The notes under the pieces: generated by a model | What the model saw: the letters and a program-made list of their open reading frames with translations, nothing else | The model's database searches: none | What the model was told of the DNA's origin: nothing | Source: Klebsiella pneumoniae | GTDB lineage: Bacteria; Pseudomonadota; Gammaproteobacteria; Eutrophobiales; Eutrophobiaceae | Assembly: GCA_945878555.1 (NCBI GenBank) | Contig: CAMDWI010000019.1 | Location: 35,001-84,961, forward strand | Reading direction: 5' to 3' | Length of the DNA: 49,961 bases | Position numbers and translations under genes: made by a program | Part shown: positions 1 to 10,361 of the stretch, piece after piece | How positions within the stretch are numbered: position 1 is the stretch's first letter | Layout: the number at the start of each line of letters is the position of its first letter

Positions 1-2805
<2,805 letters not shown>

Positions 2806-2877
2806 TATAACACTCAAGCAGTTTTATGTGGCATTACAATGCGATAATCAGCTTTTCGAATTTTAAAGTTTGTATGG

Positions 2878-2905
2878 TTCCCCCGGGTAACCGGGGGAAT
2901 TTTTT
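2878..2905 (+). terminator. Terminator-like hairpin in the 23S-5S spacer
   Basis: A perfect 9-bp stem (TTCCCCCGG / CCGGGGGAA) with a GTAA loop is followed directly by six T residues. It has the form of an intrinsic terminator but lies between 23S and 5S, where transcription must continue. It may instead be an RNase processing signal, be overcome by rRNA antitermination, or lower 5S output. What I see is the structure; its function is inferred. Confidence 0.6.
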
Positions 2906-2965
2906 AAGAATTCGTGCTAAAGGAACGACTTGAATTTGATATACTTTCCTTTATCACAAACAGTT

Positions 2966-3084
2966 TGCCTGGCGGCCATAGCAAGTGGGTACCACCCGAT
3001 CCCATTCCGAACTCGGAAGTGAAACTGCTTAGCGCCGATGGTAGTACGAGGTCTCCTCGTGCGAGAGTAGGTCACTGCCAGGCT
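2966..3084 (+). rRNA. rrf: 5S ribosomal RNA
   Basis: About 118 nt beginning TGCCTGGCGGCC and ending CACTGCCAGGCT; the two ends pair to form helix I. The internal CCGAACTCGGAAGTGAAAC and GCGCCGATGGTAGT segments are typical of gammaproteobacterial 5S rRNA. It follows 23S by about 160 nt, a rather long spacer, with no tRNA in between. Confidence 0.97.
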
Positions 3085-3093
3085 CTTAATTCC

Positions 3094-3126
3094 AACCCCG
3101 GTCTTATCGAGACCGGGGTTTTTTAT
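3094..3126 (+). terminator. rRNA operon intrinsic terminator
   Basis: Perfect 11-bp stem AACCCCGGTCT / AGACCGGGGTT with a 5-nt loop (TATCG), running into a T-rich tract. It lies ten bases after 5S and ends the rrn operon. Confidence 0.92.
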
Positions 3127-3202
3127 TGTCTGAATTCCCCGCCCTGTTTCTGTAATGATTTCGTGTCAAATAACGGCATTGATGAATACTTTCACATATT
3201 GT

Positions 3203-3257
3203 CGTTATAACGAAAATGAGCGGGTTGCTCCGGCGCCTGGCACGTGTAATCGTTATA
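3203..3257 (+). promoter_or_regulatory. Repeated CGTTATA motif upstream of the phosphatidyltransferase gene
   Basis: A perfect 10-bp palindrome CGTTATAACG (3203-3212) is followed by a second CGTTATA at 3251-3257, 48 bp further on. The second copy contains TATAGT, which could serve as a -10 element. No convincing -35 element goes with it. The pair could be an operator; this is inference from repetition only. Confidence 0.25.
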
Positions 3258-3267
3258 GTCCGTTAAC

Positions 3268-4413
3268 TTGATTAAGCTAAATATAGACATGCTTATTGGC
3301 AGCGACAATAAACTACAGCTGTTACATCAGGAGATAAAAATTATCAGCCGTTTTGGCTGGCTGATATTAGCAGGTGTTTCGGGTGTGATTGCTATAATGG
3401 TGGATAACGGTTTCGCTATCCAGTGGTTTGTCCATGCAGCGGCACTCTGGCTATTAGTTGTTTACCAGTCGCGTTCCCGGCTAGATCTGAATCGTTTTAG
3501 TCATGAAAAACCGTTATACCAAAAACTAGGCTGGGCTAATCGTCTGACGATTATTCGTGGTGGCCTGATTGCGATGACAGGTGGCTTCCTGTTTCTGGAA
3601 TGGCCCGCAGGACATGTTGCCTGGTTACCTGGCGTGTTTTATACACTTGCCGCTGTAATTGATCGGATTGACGGTTTTGTTGCCCGCAAATCAGGTCAAA
3701 CAAGTATGTTAGGAAGTGAGCTTGATACGGTTTTTGATGCTCTAGGACTAACCATCTCCCCATTACTGGCAGTTTGGTATGGCCAGATACACTGGAGTTA
3801 TCTGCTGTTTAGCAGTGCCTGGTTCCTTTTCCAGTGGGGTATCTTCAGGCGCAGACAAAAAAATCTGCCCGTTTATAATCTTGCGCCGAATATAACCCGG
3901 CGAGCATGGGCAGGTTTCCAGATGGGTTTTATAGGCATAGTGTTATTTCCGGTTTTTACGCCACCATTTACCATCGTATGCGGTATAGCATTTATGTTAC
4001 CCGTATTGACGGGATTCACCATCGATTGGCTAGTAGTTAGTGGGCGAATAAACAGGCAAAACATTCAGGCTGAGCGTTTATTTAGCCGCGGATGGATGTT
4101 TGTTCAGTCAGTCCTGCAGCCTGTGCTACGTGTTCTCATCTGCATCAATATCTTATGGTTAACGGGACTGTCCGTGACAGGCAGGGAAGCAATTATATTG
4201 GTAGTAATGATAATGGTGCTGATCGGGCTCGCCGGTCGTGTGGCAGCGTTGGCGTTGATTGGACTAGCAGGAATCTACTATCTGAGTCATGCGTTCGATA
4301 TAACAGCGGTTATTCTTACCTTTAGTCTGGTCTGGATACTGTTGATGGGGACGGGAAAGTACAGTGTGTGGCGAGGTGATGAGGACTGGGTCAATCGTTA
4401 TGATGGTGCCTGA
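3268..4413 (+). CDS. CDP-alcohol phosphatidyltransferase family membrane protein
   Basis: Integral membrane enzyme expected to transfer a phosphatidyl (or other phospho-alcohol) group from a CDP-alcohol to an acceptor alcohol. The family signature D-G-x2-A-R-x8-G-x3-D-x3-D is complete: D135, G136, A139, R140, G149, D153, D157. Hydrophobic stretches before and after it give a multi-pass protein of 381 aa, longer than a typical single-domain PgsA, with several extra C-terminal membrane segments. The start shown is TTG at 3268; an ATG at 3289 is an equally possible start, and neither has a clear Shine-Dalgarno sequence. The stop overlaps the next start (TGATG), so the two genes are translationally coupled. 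The acceptor is unknown. It may belong functionally with the convergent pterin-type operon downstream. Confidence 0.85.
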   Translation: MIKLNIDMLIGSDNKLQLLHQEIKIISRFGWLILAGVSGVIAIMVDNGFAIQWFVHAAALWLLVVYQSRSRLDLNRFSHEKPLYQKLGWANRLTIIRGGLIAMTGGFLFLEWPAGHVAWLPGVFYTLAAVIDRIDGFVARKSGQTSMLGSELDTVFDALGLTISPLLAVWYGQIHWSYLLFSSAWFLFQWGIFRRRQKNLPVYNLAPNITRRAWAGFQMGFIGIVLFPVFTPPFTIVCGIAFMLPVLTGFTIDWLVVSGRINRQNIQAERLFSRGWMFVQSVLQPVLRVLICINILWLTGLSVTGREAIILVVMIMVLIGLAGRVAALALIGLAGIYYLSHAFDITAVILTFSLVWILLMGTGKYSVWRGDEDWVNRYDGA

Positions 4414-5405
4414 TGGCCGCAGTGTATAAATCCGTCCGCCTGATTACCTGGCTGATTGCGCTGTTGTTGTTCGTCGCTATTCTGACACAGCTACCATTTT
4501 CCAGTCTGTCGGAAACTGTTTCCCGGCTTGAATCCGCCCAGTGGTTACTGTGGATACTGGTCAACCTGTTGACCATTTTGATGCTGGTAATACGCTGGCA
4601 GATATTGATTCGTGCAACAGGGCAGAAGACAGGGCTGGTTCCCTTGTTACTGGTTCGCCAGGCGGGACAGCTGGTCAGTTTTATCACCCCGGGCCCCCAG
4701 TTTGGTGGTGAACCTTTGATGGTGTACTGGCTGTGGAAAAACTACCGGTTACCAGGCTCCACCGCCCTGCTTGTTGTCGGACTGGATCGCTTCATGGAGC
4801 TCTGGGTCAATTTTGCAATTCTGTTTCTCGCAGTATTGCTGTTGCTGGTGAATACCACCGTTGATGCTGCCGATTGGCAGGGTGTTGCAGGAGTTCTGGC
4901 TGCCCTGGTCTTGCTGTTGTCCCTGTCCGGCGTGTTCCTGATCCGTCATCCAGCGAAAATGTCAGCCCTACTGCAACGCATCTCAACCCGCTGGAGGCAC
5001 CATCCCATCCTCGGTAAACTGGATTCTGAATGGAACCTCATCAGCCAGAATTTGCGCGAACTGGTGGGGCTGCACAAGATGGCGCTGGTGTGGGCGCTGG
5101 TATTTTCCCTGCTCGGATGGGCCGGGATGATAATCGAATTATGGCTACTCATGAGCTTTTTTGTCCCTGCACCTGACTTCAGTGGATTTATTGTATTGTT
5201 TGTAGCAATGCGTCTGGCCTTTTTGCTGCCACTGCCGGGTGGTATCGGAACACTGGAGGCAGCTGTTTACTGGGCCATACACGGATGGGGTCTGCCAGCC
5301 AGCGTCGCGCTGGGATTGATAGTGCTGATGCGATTGCGCGATGCATTTATAATGCTCTGTGCCTTGTTTGCCCTCCGGCACCTGAACCGCAATGAGCCAC
5401 CCTGA
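4413..5405 (+). CDS. Lysylphosphatidylglycerol synthase-type transmembrane protein (flippase-like)
   Basis: 330-aa polytopic membrane protein of the LPG_synthase_TM / UPF0104 group, which covers the flippase half of MprF and many stand-alone proteins in lipid or glycolipid clusters. Supporting features are about eight hydrophobic helices and the family motif around residues 92-103 (TPGPQFGGEPLM), plus a second conserved motif PLPGGIGTLEAA in the C-terminal part. There is no soluble aminoacyl-transfer domain, so it is not an aminoacyl-PG synthase by itself. It overlaps the phosphatidyltransferase by one base. The two together suggest synthesis and translocation of a lipid product. The stop codon abuts the stop of the opposing methyltransferase gene, with no intergenic base. 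Confidence 0.82.
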   Translation: MAAVYKSVRLITWLIALLLFVAILTQLPFSSLSETVSRLESAQWLLWILVNLLTILMLVIRWQILIRATGQKTGLVPLLLVRQAGQLVSFITPGPQFGGEPLMVYWLWKNYRLPGSTALLVVGLDRFMELWVNFAILFLAVLLLLVNTTVDAADWQGVAGVLAALVLLLSLSGVFLIRHPAKMSALLQRISTRWRHHPILGKLDSEWNLISQNLRELVGLHKMALVWALVFSLLGWAGMIIELWLLMSFFVPAPDFSGFIVLFVAMRLAFLLPLPGGIGTLEAAVYWAIHGWGLPASVALGLIVLMRLRDAFIMLCALFALRHLNRNEPP

Positions 5406-6305
5406 TTAACTCCGGCCTTTCACTCCGAAGCAGTCGCGATTGGTTGCACGAAACTGCAATGCTGAGTCGCGTAACTGTTGTCGACGTTCTATCAACCATT
5501 CAGTCAGGCCGGTCATGCCTGTCAGTGCTGTTTCGATAGTGTCGAGAATATTCGCGATAAACAGGTTGGTCGATTCACCTGAACGGGCGACGAGCTTCCA
5601 GTCAGATTCTCCCTCGGCCAGCAGGTGATGGCCCTGATTGACCAGCCACGGACCCAGTAACTGGCCGGTTTGGCTGGGGCGCCAGTCCAGCTGCGGGAAA
5701 CGCTTGTCCATGTCCCGGTTATAGGCGGCCAGGATTTCATCATCTTCTGTCAGTAACGGCAGGAAAAGTGTCTCACCGGCATAATTCAGGCTGAAATAAA
5801 ATGCCCCATCCGCCCTCAGGCAAGAAAATATATCCGGCATACACAAAGGAACTGGCAGCAGGTCGATAACGGCATGACCTATGATCAGATCAAATGACCC
5901 TGCTGCAAACTGTGTATGAACCTGCATTGCATCCCCGACCACCCACCGCATATGTATCTTGCGATTCTCGCCAATCAATGTCCACTCATGGTCATGTTCA
6001 CTCTCAAATCGCCACGCTTTTGCCTGCGCAAAGGAATGTTGGCGCTTTTTAGCAGCCTCGCCGAAGCCTGACTCCAGCTCAACGGCGGTATAGTCACAAT
6101 CCAGCAGTAATCCCGATTCAAGTAATCGTTCTGTCATCGTCCCGATGCCTGCGCCAATCTCCAGCACGCGCAGTGTTTTACCAGTCTGGCGGTGGTTGAT
6201 AACCCAGTCAGCCATCCGTTGCCATACCTTCATATTCAGACTACGGTCATCCACCGCCTTTTTCAGTTCCAGATAATCAACATAATCAAATGATTCGCGA
6301 ATCAA
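5406..6305 (-). CDS. Class I SAM-dependent methyltransferase
   Basis: 299-aa cytoplasmic methyltransferase. SAM-binding motif I is clear (VLEIGAGIGTMTERL, about residues 47-61), followed by the acidic end of strand 2 (VELESGFGEA) and a motif IV-like segment FDLIIGHAVIDLLPVP. The substrate is unknown. It is the last gene of the ribA-ribD-dehydrogenase-PTPS-glycosyltransferase operon. Its TTG start overlaps the glycosyltransferase stop (TTGA), so translation is probably coupled. A small-molecule acceptor made by the operon is the simplest guess. Confidence 0.85.
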   Translation of the reverse strand: MIRESFDYVDYLELKKAVDDRSLNMKVWQRMADWVINHRQTGKTLRVLEIGAGIGTMTERLLESGLLLDCDYTAVELESGFGEAAKKRQHSFAQAKAWRFESEHDHEWTLIGENRKIHMRWVVGDAMQVHTQFAAGSFDLIIGHAVIDLLPVPLCMPDIFSCLRADGAFYFSLNYAGETLFLPLLTEDDEILAAYNRDMDKRFPQLDWRPSQTGQLLGPWLVNQGHHLLAEGESDWKLVARSGESTNLFIANILDTIETALTGMTGLTEWLIERRQQLRDSALQFRATNRDCFGVKGRS

Positions 6306-7384
6306 TGTAAGTCTCCCTTGCGTGATACAAGTTCGATCAGGAATGCCCGGATCGTCCTGCAGGTGTCTTCCCAGGTGGGATGTTGACGATAACTTGCCCG
6401 GGCATTACTGCCCAACTGCTGAAGTTTTGCCCTGTCCTCGTGCAATCTCGCCAGTAGTGTGGCCAGGGTAGCGCTGTCATCCGGTTCGATCAGGTAGCCG
6501 TTATGCCCGTCAGCAATGATTTCTCTGGCGCCACCCGCGGTGGTACCAATGACCGGCAGGCCAAATTGCTGTGCCTCCACATAGACGATACCGTAGGCTT
6601 CGTTGACGGAAGGTAATACGAATAACTGGTGAGCCTGATAGGTTGCTGCCAGTTGTGCACTGTGTTGTGGCCCGGTCAGCGTGACCTGGGATCCGAGCTG
6701 CAACTGACTAATCTGCCTGCGAATACTGTTTACATACCCGGGTTCCATATCCAGGCGACCGGCGACCGTTAGTGTATATTCCGCTCGAGGCAGACGCGCC
6801 AAAGCCTGTAACAATATATGCAAACCCTTCTGACGTATAACATTACCGGCATACAGTAACCGCAAGGGGCCAATTACAGTCGGGTCACTACTGTGGCCGG
6901 AGACCATAAAATTATCGCCGGCAGGCACTGCAATGACATGTGCGGGCAGATTGTTCTCACCGACCAGATCGCAGGCCTGATTTAGCGAATTGCGGCTGTT
7001 CAGGATGAGACCATCAACAGAACCTATATAGCGCTGCTCTGCCAGGCGATGCAACCAGCCCCGGTATACAGGTTGCCGGGCACAGGCCGAAAACAGATGT
7101 ACCAGTCCGACCAGTGGGATACCGCTACGCTGTTTCAGCAGACGGTTAATCCGGTATACCGAGGGATGTACCAGTTCATCCTGTATCATCACATCGAGTC
7201 CAGGACGCATCAGACTATCCAGCTTGGCCTGCGAGCATAACTCTTGCACGTAGGGTCGGTGTGGCAGACTGATTAACTCTACGGTGTCGCCCTGTTGCTG
7301 TAACCCGGCGACCAGTTTTCGGTCGTATAGATAGCCACCGCTCTGGGTGTTGATGTCACCATAGATAAGCAGTCCGACATGCAT
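6302..7384 (-). CDS. Glycosyltransferase family 4 (GT-B fold)
   Basis: 360-aa retaining glycosyltransferase. The N-terminal acceptor domain starts MHVGLLIYGDIN; the C-terminal nucleotide-sugar domain has LLYAGNVIRQKGLHILL, then VTLTGP, then the E-x7-E signature in NEAYGIVYVEAQ, then GLPVIGTTAGGAREII. The start at 7384 was chosen because translation from the upstream in-frame start would run through the PTPS-like gene and does not look like protein. It begins 10 bp after the PTPS stop, and no strong ribosome binding site is visible, so coupling is likely. Donor sugar and acceptor are unknown. Its position inside a pterin/pyrimidine operon recalls pterin glycosyltransferases of cyanobacteria, but that is only an analogy. 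Confidence 0.87.
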   Translation of the reverse strand: MHVGLLIYGDINTQSGGYLYDRKLVAGLQQQGDTVELISLPHRPYVQELCSQAKLDSLMRPGLDVMIQDELVHPSVYRINRLLKQRSGIPLVGLVHLFSACARQPVYRGWLHRLAEQRYIGSVDGLILNSRNSLNQACDLVGENNLPAHVIAVPAGDNFMVSGHSSDPTVIGPLRLLYAGNVIRQKGLHILLQALARLPRAEYTLTVAGRLDMEPGYVNSIRRQISQLQLGSQVTLTGPQHSAQLAATYQAHQLFVLPSVNEAYGIVYVEAQQFGLPVIGTTAGGAREIIADGHNGYLIEPDDSATLATLLARLHEDRAKLQQLGSNARASYRQHPTWEDTCRTIRAFLIELVSRKGDLH

Positions 7385-7394
7385 CTGTCTGGGG

Positions 7395-7772
7395 TCAGTA
7401 TGTCTGGCGCCAGGCTGCCCAGCATGTCGCGTTTTCCCAGAGTTTGACCGAGATAGTCCCTTTCCCGGGAGGCTGGATCCCCGCCAGCAGTTTCTGGCAG
7501 ATGATACGACTGAAGAGTTCAATGCTCGGATTCAGACCACTGAACTCGGGCAGATCATTCAGTAGATTATCGCGGTAGCGATCCACAATGTTGCCTAGCT
7601 CGGATTCAATTTTGACGATATCAACCAGATAATTATGTTGATCGAGCTCAGCACTTTCGATCCTGACCTCGGCCACATACTGGTGTGCGTGTGGATCGTT
7701 TTCCCGACCCCAGTCGCCTCCAATGAGAAAGTGACGTGCGATAAAATCCCGCCTTACGCCAACGGTATACAT
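7395..7772 (-). CDS. PTPS/QueD-like protein with Cys to Glu change
   Basis: 125-aa member of the 6-pyruvoyl-tetrahydropterin synthase / 6-carboxy-tetrahydropterin synthase fold. The zinc triad is present as H14, H28 and H30 (RHF, then HAHQY). The C-terminal catalytic Glu lies in LWENATCW, and SGLNPSIE matches the family's substrate-pocket segment. The catalytic Cys that sits four residues before the HxH motif in QueD and PTPS is absent; the residue there is E24. A Glu at this place is known in the PTPS-III subgroup. So it may act on dihydroneopterin triphosphate or a related compound, but not necessarily as QueD. A good ribosome binding site (AAAGGAG) precedes the ATG. Confidence 0.82.
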   Translation of the reverse strand: MYTVGVRRDFIARHFLIGGDWGRENDPHAHQYVAEVRIESAELDQHNYLVDIVKIESELGNIVDRYRDNLLNDLPEFSGLNPSIELFSRIICQKLLAGIQPPGKGTISVKLWENATCWAAWRQTY

Positions 7773-7856
7773 TGTTGTAGTCTCCTTTGTGTTAGCTTCA
7801 TTCCGGAAGCTGTATAAATAACCATTTTGATTCTGAATCGGGTGGAGAAATAAAGC

Positions 7857-8891
7857 TCAATCCGGATATTCCAGTACAACCTGCAAGGCCTCGTGCGGTG
7901 CCCGATCCAGCAGATCATAGGCTCGTGCTGCCTCAGCGAATGGAATCCGGTGGGTGACCAGTTTTACCGGGTTTATCTGACTGATCATCTGCCATGCGGT
8001 TTCAAATCGTCGTGTCTTGTCCCAGCGACCCGTATGCTCCGGTGCAATCGTACTGACCTGGCTGCTAGTGATCGAGATACGATTGCGGTGAAAACTGCCA
8101 CCCAGTTGTAATGCTGCCGTTCGCGTACCATACCAGCTACCCGTAATAATACGAGATCCATACCCACAGAGATCTATCGCCAGATTCAGCACTTCCGGCA
8201 CACCGGTCAGTTCGTACACCAGATCCGCGCCGTGCCAGTTTTCCGCAGTCGTCAGGCTTTTTTTAAGCATGGCAATATCAGCCACTGAATCAGGGTCACT
8301 GCTGCTGTTCACCCCGAGCCGAAGTGCGTGCACACGCCTGTCTGCTATCCGGTCGAGTGTATACAAACCGCCAAGTGGATAACGCGCCAGGATCGCAGTT
8401 GCCAGCAAGCCAACGACACCCTGACCAAGTACCACGATCTTTTCACCCAGTTGTGGTCGTCCATCCAGCGCCAGATTAACAGCTGTTTCGGTATTGGCCA
8501 GAAATAGGGCCGCCAGCGGGTCTGTCTGAATCGGCACAGGCACCAGTTGTTCAGTCGTCGTGATGTAATGACTGGCATGGGGTTGAAATGCAAATACCAG
8601 TTTGTCCTTCCAGACCGGATCTACAAGTGTCCCGGTCTGTTCAACACGACCAACGGCGGAATAACCGTATTGCAAGGGATACTCTGTCTGCCGGTTTTTC
8701 ATCGCCTCCAGCCCTGCATCAAGTGCGAGTTCCGTTGGCAATTGGCCACGGTAGACCAGCATTTCCGTGCCGGCACTGATACCGGAATACAGGTTATGTA
8801 CACAGACCTCGTTTGCCTTTAATGGAGGCAAGGTGTGTTGCCGGATCTCGACCTGACCGGGACGGGCAAACCAGAGTTGCTGTGTAATCAA
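7857..8891 (-). CDS. Medium-chain (zinc-type) alcohol dehydrogenase family protein
   Basis: 344-aa MDR-superfamily oxidoreductase. A GroES-like N-terminal domain (YSGISAGTEMLVYRG, near residues 36-50) is followed by a Rossmann domain with the GxGxxG dinucleotide motif VVLGQGVVGLLA. The usual catalytic zinc ligands (Cys, then the His-Glu of GHE) are not obvious: the matching segment reads YGYSAVG. It may therefore be zinc-free or use other ligands. Family members with this N-terminus occur in tetrapyrrole and secondary-metabolite pathways. The TTG start overlaps the stop of the RibD-type reductase gene (TTGA). Its likely role is oxidation or reduction of a side chain of the operon's product. 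Confidence 0.83.
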   Translation of the reverse strand: MITQQLWFARPGQVEIRQHTLPPLKANEVCVHNLYSGISAGTEMLVYRGQLPTELALDAGLEAMKNRQTEYPLQYGYSAVGRVEQTGTLVDPVWKDKLVFAFQPHASHYITTTEQLVPVPIQTDPLAALFLANTETAVNLALDGRPQLGEKIVVLGQGVVGLLATAILARYPLGGLYTLDRIADRRVHALRLGVNSSSDPDSVADIAMLKKSLTTAENWHGADLVYELTGVPEVLNLAIDLCGYGSRIITGSWYGTRTAALQLGGSFHRNRISITSSQVSTIAPEHTGRWDKTRRFETAWQMISQINPVKLVTHRIPFAEAARAYDLLDRAPHEALQVVLEYPD

Positions 8892-9607
8892 GGTGCGCTC
8901 AATCCGTACTGTAGCCGGCCCCAGACGATAATATCGTCGCCCAGCATGCCGTGGTGCAATGGTTTGATATACGGTAACTCGTCAACTGGCAGCGTGGCCA
9001 GACTTCCTATTGCCTTGTATCCACCAATCAGCCTTGGGGCAACGGTCATGACCACGGCATCTGCCAGTCTGGCACGCAGAAAGGCCGTGATGATGCGTGC
9101 ACCACCCTCGACCATAAGTGATCGAATTCCTTTTTGAGAGAGCAAACGGAGTGCCGCAGGTAAAGGCACCTGTTGCGTATCCGGATCGGCTGACTTCAAT
9201 GTGATAATTTCGGCCTGTTTGCCGAAAGCGCCGCTGTTCTCACACAGGCTCAGGATCCAGCATTGTTTGTCAGGATGGTGAAACAGGCGGGCGTTTTGAG
9301 GCATTCTAAGCTGACTGTCCAGCACAATCGGTTGTGGATTTGGTCCGTTCCATTCGCGCACAGTCAGTTTCGGGTCATCAGTCAGGACGGTATCCACCCC
9401 GACCAAAATGCCGTCATGCAGACTGCGAAGCTGGTGAGTAAGACGGTTTGATTCGATACCGCTGAGGGGAAGCACGTCGCCGCGCCGGGTAGTGATACTG
9501 CCGTCCCAGCCCTGGGCATAGGCCAGCGTTACAAAGGGTCTGTGGGTAGGCTGAAAGTTGTTTCTGCTGGAGACTAACCAGTCTTCAATCTGTTGGTTGA
9601 GGTTCAT
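8888..9607 (-). CDS. RibD C-terminal-type reductase (stand-alone, no deaminase domain)
   Basis: 239-aa protein with only the dihydrofolate-reductase-like RibD_C domain, which reduces the ribosylamino chain of riboflavin precursors with NADPH. Seen motifs: PFVTLAYAQGWDGSI near the N-terminus, LRSLHDGILVGVDTVLTDDP in the middle, and LMVEGGARIITAFL toward the C-terminus. The zinc deaminase domain of bacterial bifunctional RibD is missing, so the protein resembles archaeal/fungal Rib7-type reductases. An ATG at 9637 is an alternative start. It overlaps the ribA stop, so the two are probably coupled. With RibA it could make 2,5-diamino-6-ribitylamino-pyrimidinone phosphate. Its use outside riboflavin synthesis is inferred from the neighbours. 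Confidence 0.85.
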   Translation of the reverse strand: MNLNQQIEDWLVSSRNNFQPTHRPFVTLAYAQGWDGSITTRRGDVLPLSGIESNRLTHQLRSLHDGILVGVDTVLTDDPKLTVREWNGPNPQPIVLDSQLRMPQNARLFHHPDKQCWILSLCENSGAFGKQAEIITLKSADPDTQQVPLPAALRLLSQKGIRSLMVEGGARIITAFLRARLADAVVMTVAPRLIGGYKAIGSLATLPVDELPYIKPLHHGMLGDDIIVWGRLQYGLSAP

Positions 9608-10241
9608 GTTTGCCGGAGCCGGATAATACCGGAACATAATTGTTCAGTTTCAGCATATGGTTCATGCGCTCGGCTTTGGTAATCATATAACGCTCATTGT
9701 CCGGGTTGATGGCACATTCCAGTTCAACACGTCCGTTTACCTTGATGCCTTCCTCTTCCAGTGCGGTGATCTTGCCCGGGTTGTTTGTCATCAGTCGAAT
9801 AGATCGGACTCCCAGATCCTCAAGTATGCGTGCAGCCAGGCTGTAATCACGCTCATCTGCGCGATGACCCAGCATCAGGTTTGCATCGACTGTATCGTGA
9901 CCAATGTCCTGCAGATTATAGGCCTTGATCTTCTGTAACAGGCCAATACCCCTGCCTTCCTGACGCAGATATACCACGACACCCCTGCCTTCCTCACAGA
10001 TCCTGCGCATGGCCTGATCCAGTTGCTCTCCGCAATCGCAGCGGCGTGATTTCATTACATCACCAGTGAAACACTCGGAATGTACACGGACCAGCACGTC
10101 TTCTTTCTGGTTTATATCGCCGTGGTAAAACGCAAGGTGCGCCTTGTCATCTACGGTATTGGCGTAATAACAAAGCTGGAGTTCGCCATATTCCGTCGGA
10201 ATACGGGCGCTGGTCATTCGGGTAACAGAAGCTTTAGGCAT
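9585..10241 (-). CDS. ribA: GTP cyclohydrolase II
   Basis: 218-aa enzyme that opens GTP to 2,5-diamino-6-ribosylamino-4(3H)-pyrimidinone 5'-phosphate, formate and pyrophosphate, the first step of riboflavin synthesis. Zinc-binding cysteines C57, C68 and C70 are present (HSECFTGDVMKSRRCDCG). So are the catalytic segment VVYLRQEGRGIGLLQKI and the C-terminal MTNNPGKI. There is no fused DHBP synthase (RibB) domain. It is the first gene of the six-gene minus-strand operon running to 5406, and it may be a second, pathway-specific copy. I see no FMN riboswitch in the 120 bp upstream. Confidence 0.95.
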   Translation of the reverse strand: MPKASVTRMTSARIPTEYGELQLCYYANTVDDKAHLAFYHGDINQKEDVLVRVHSECFTGDVMKSRRCDCGEQLDQAMRRICEEGRGVVVYLRQEGRGIGLLQKIKAYNLQDIGHDTVDANLMLGHRADERDYSLAARILEDLGVRSIRLMTNNPGKITALEEEGIKVNGRVELECAINPDNERYMITKAERMNHMLKLNNYVPVLSGSGKHEPQPTD

Positions 10242-10361
10242 AGCCGCTCATGTTACGACTTTCATTCGACTTGGTAAAGACCTGTAACACACTGAAAACC
10301 GTTGAATTTTCCCGTTTCAGGAATAACGGCGGGTGCTCACGTAGTTCAGCCTGATACGGTA

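Noticed and set aside
7385..7522. Longer N-terminus for the glycosyltransferase
   Set aside because: It would overlap the PTPS-like gene in another frame, and the added 46 residues look like out-of-frame translation. The family start is at 7384.
10242..10361. FMN riboswitch before ribA
   Set aside because: The conserved FMN-element segments are not found in the 120 bp upstream of ribA.
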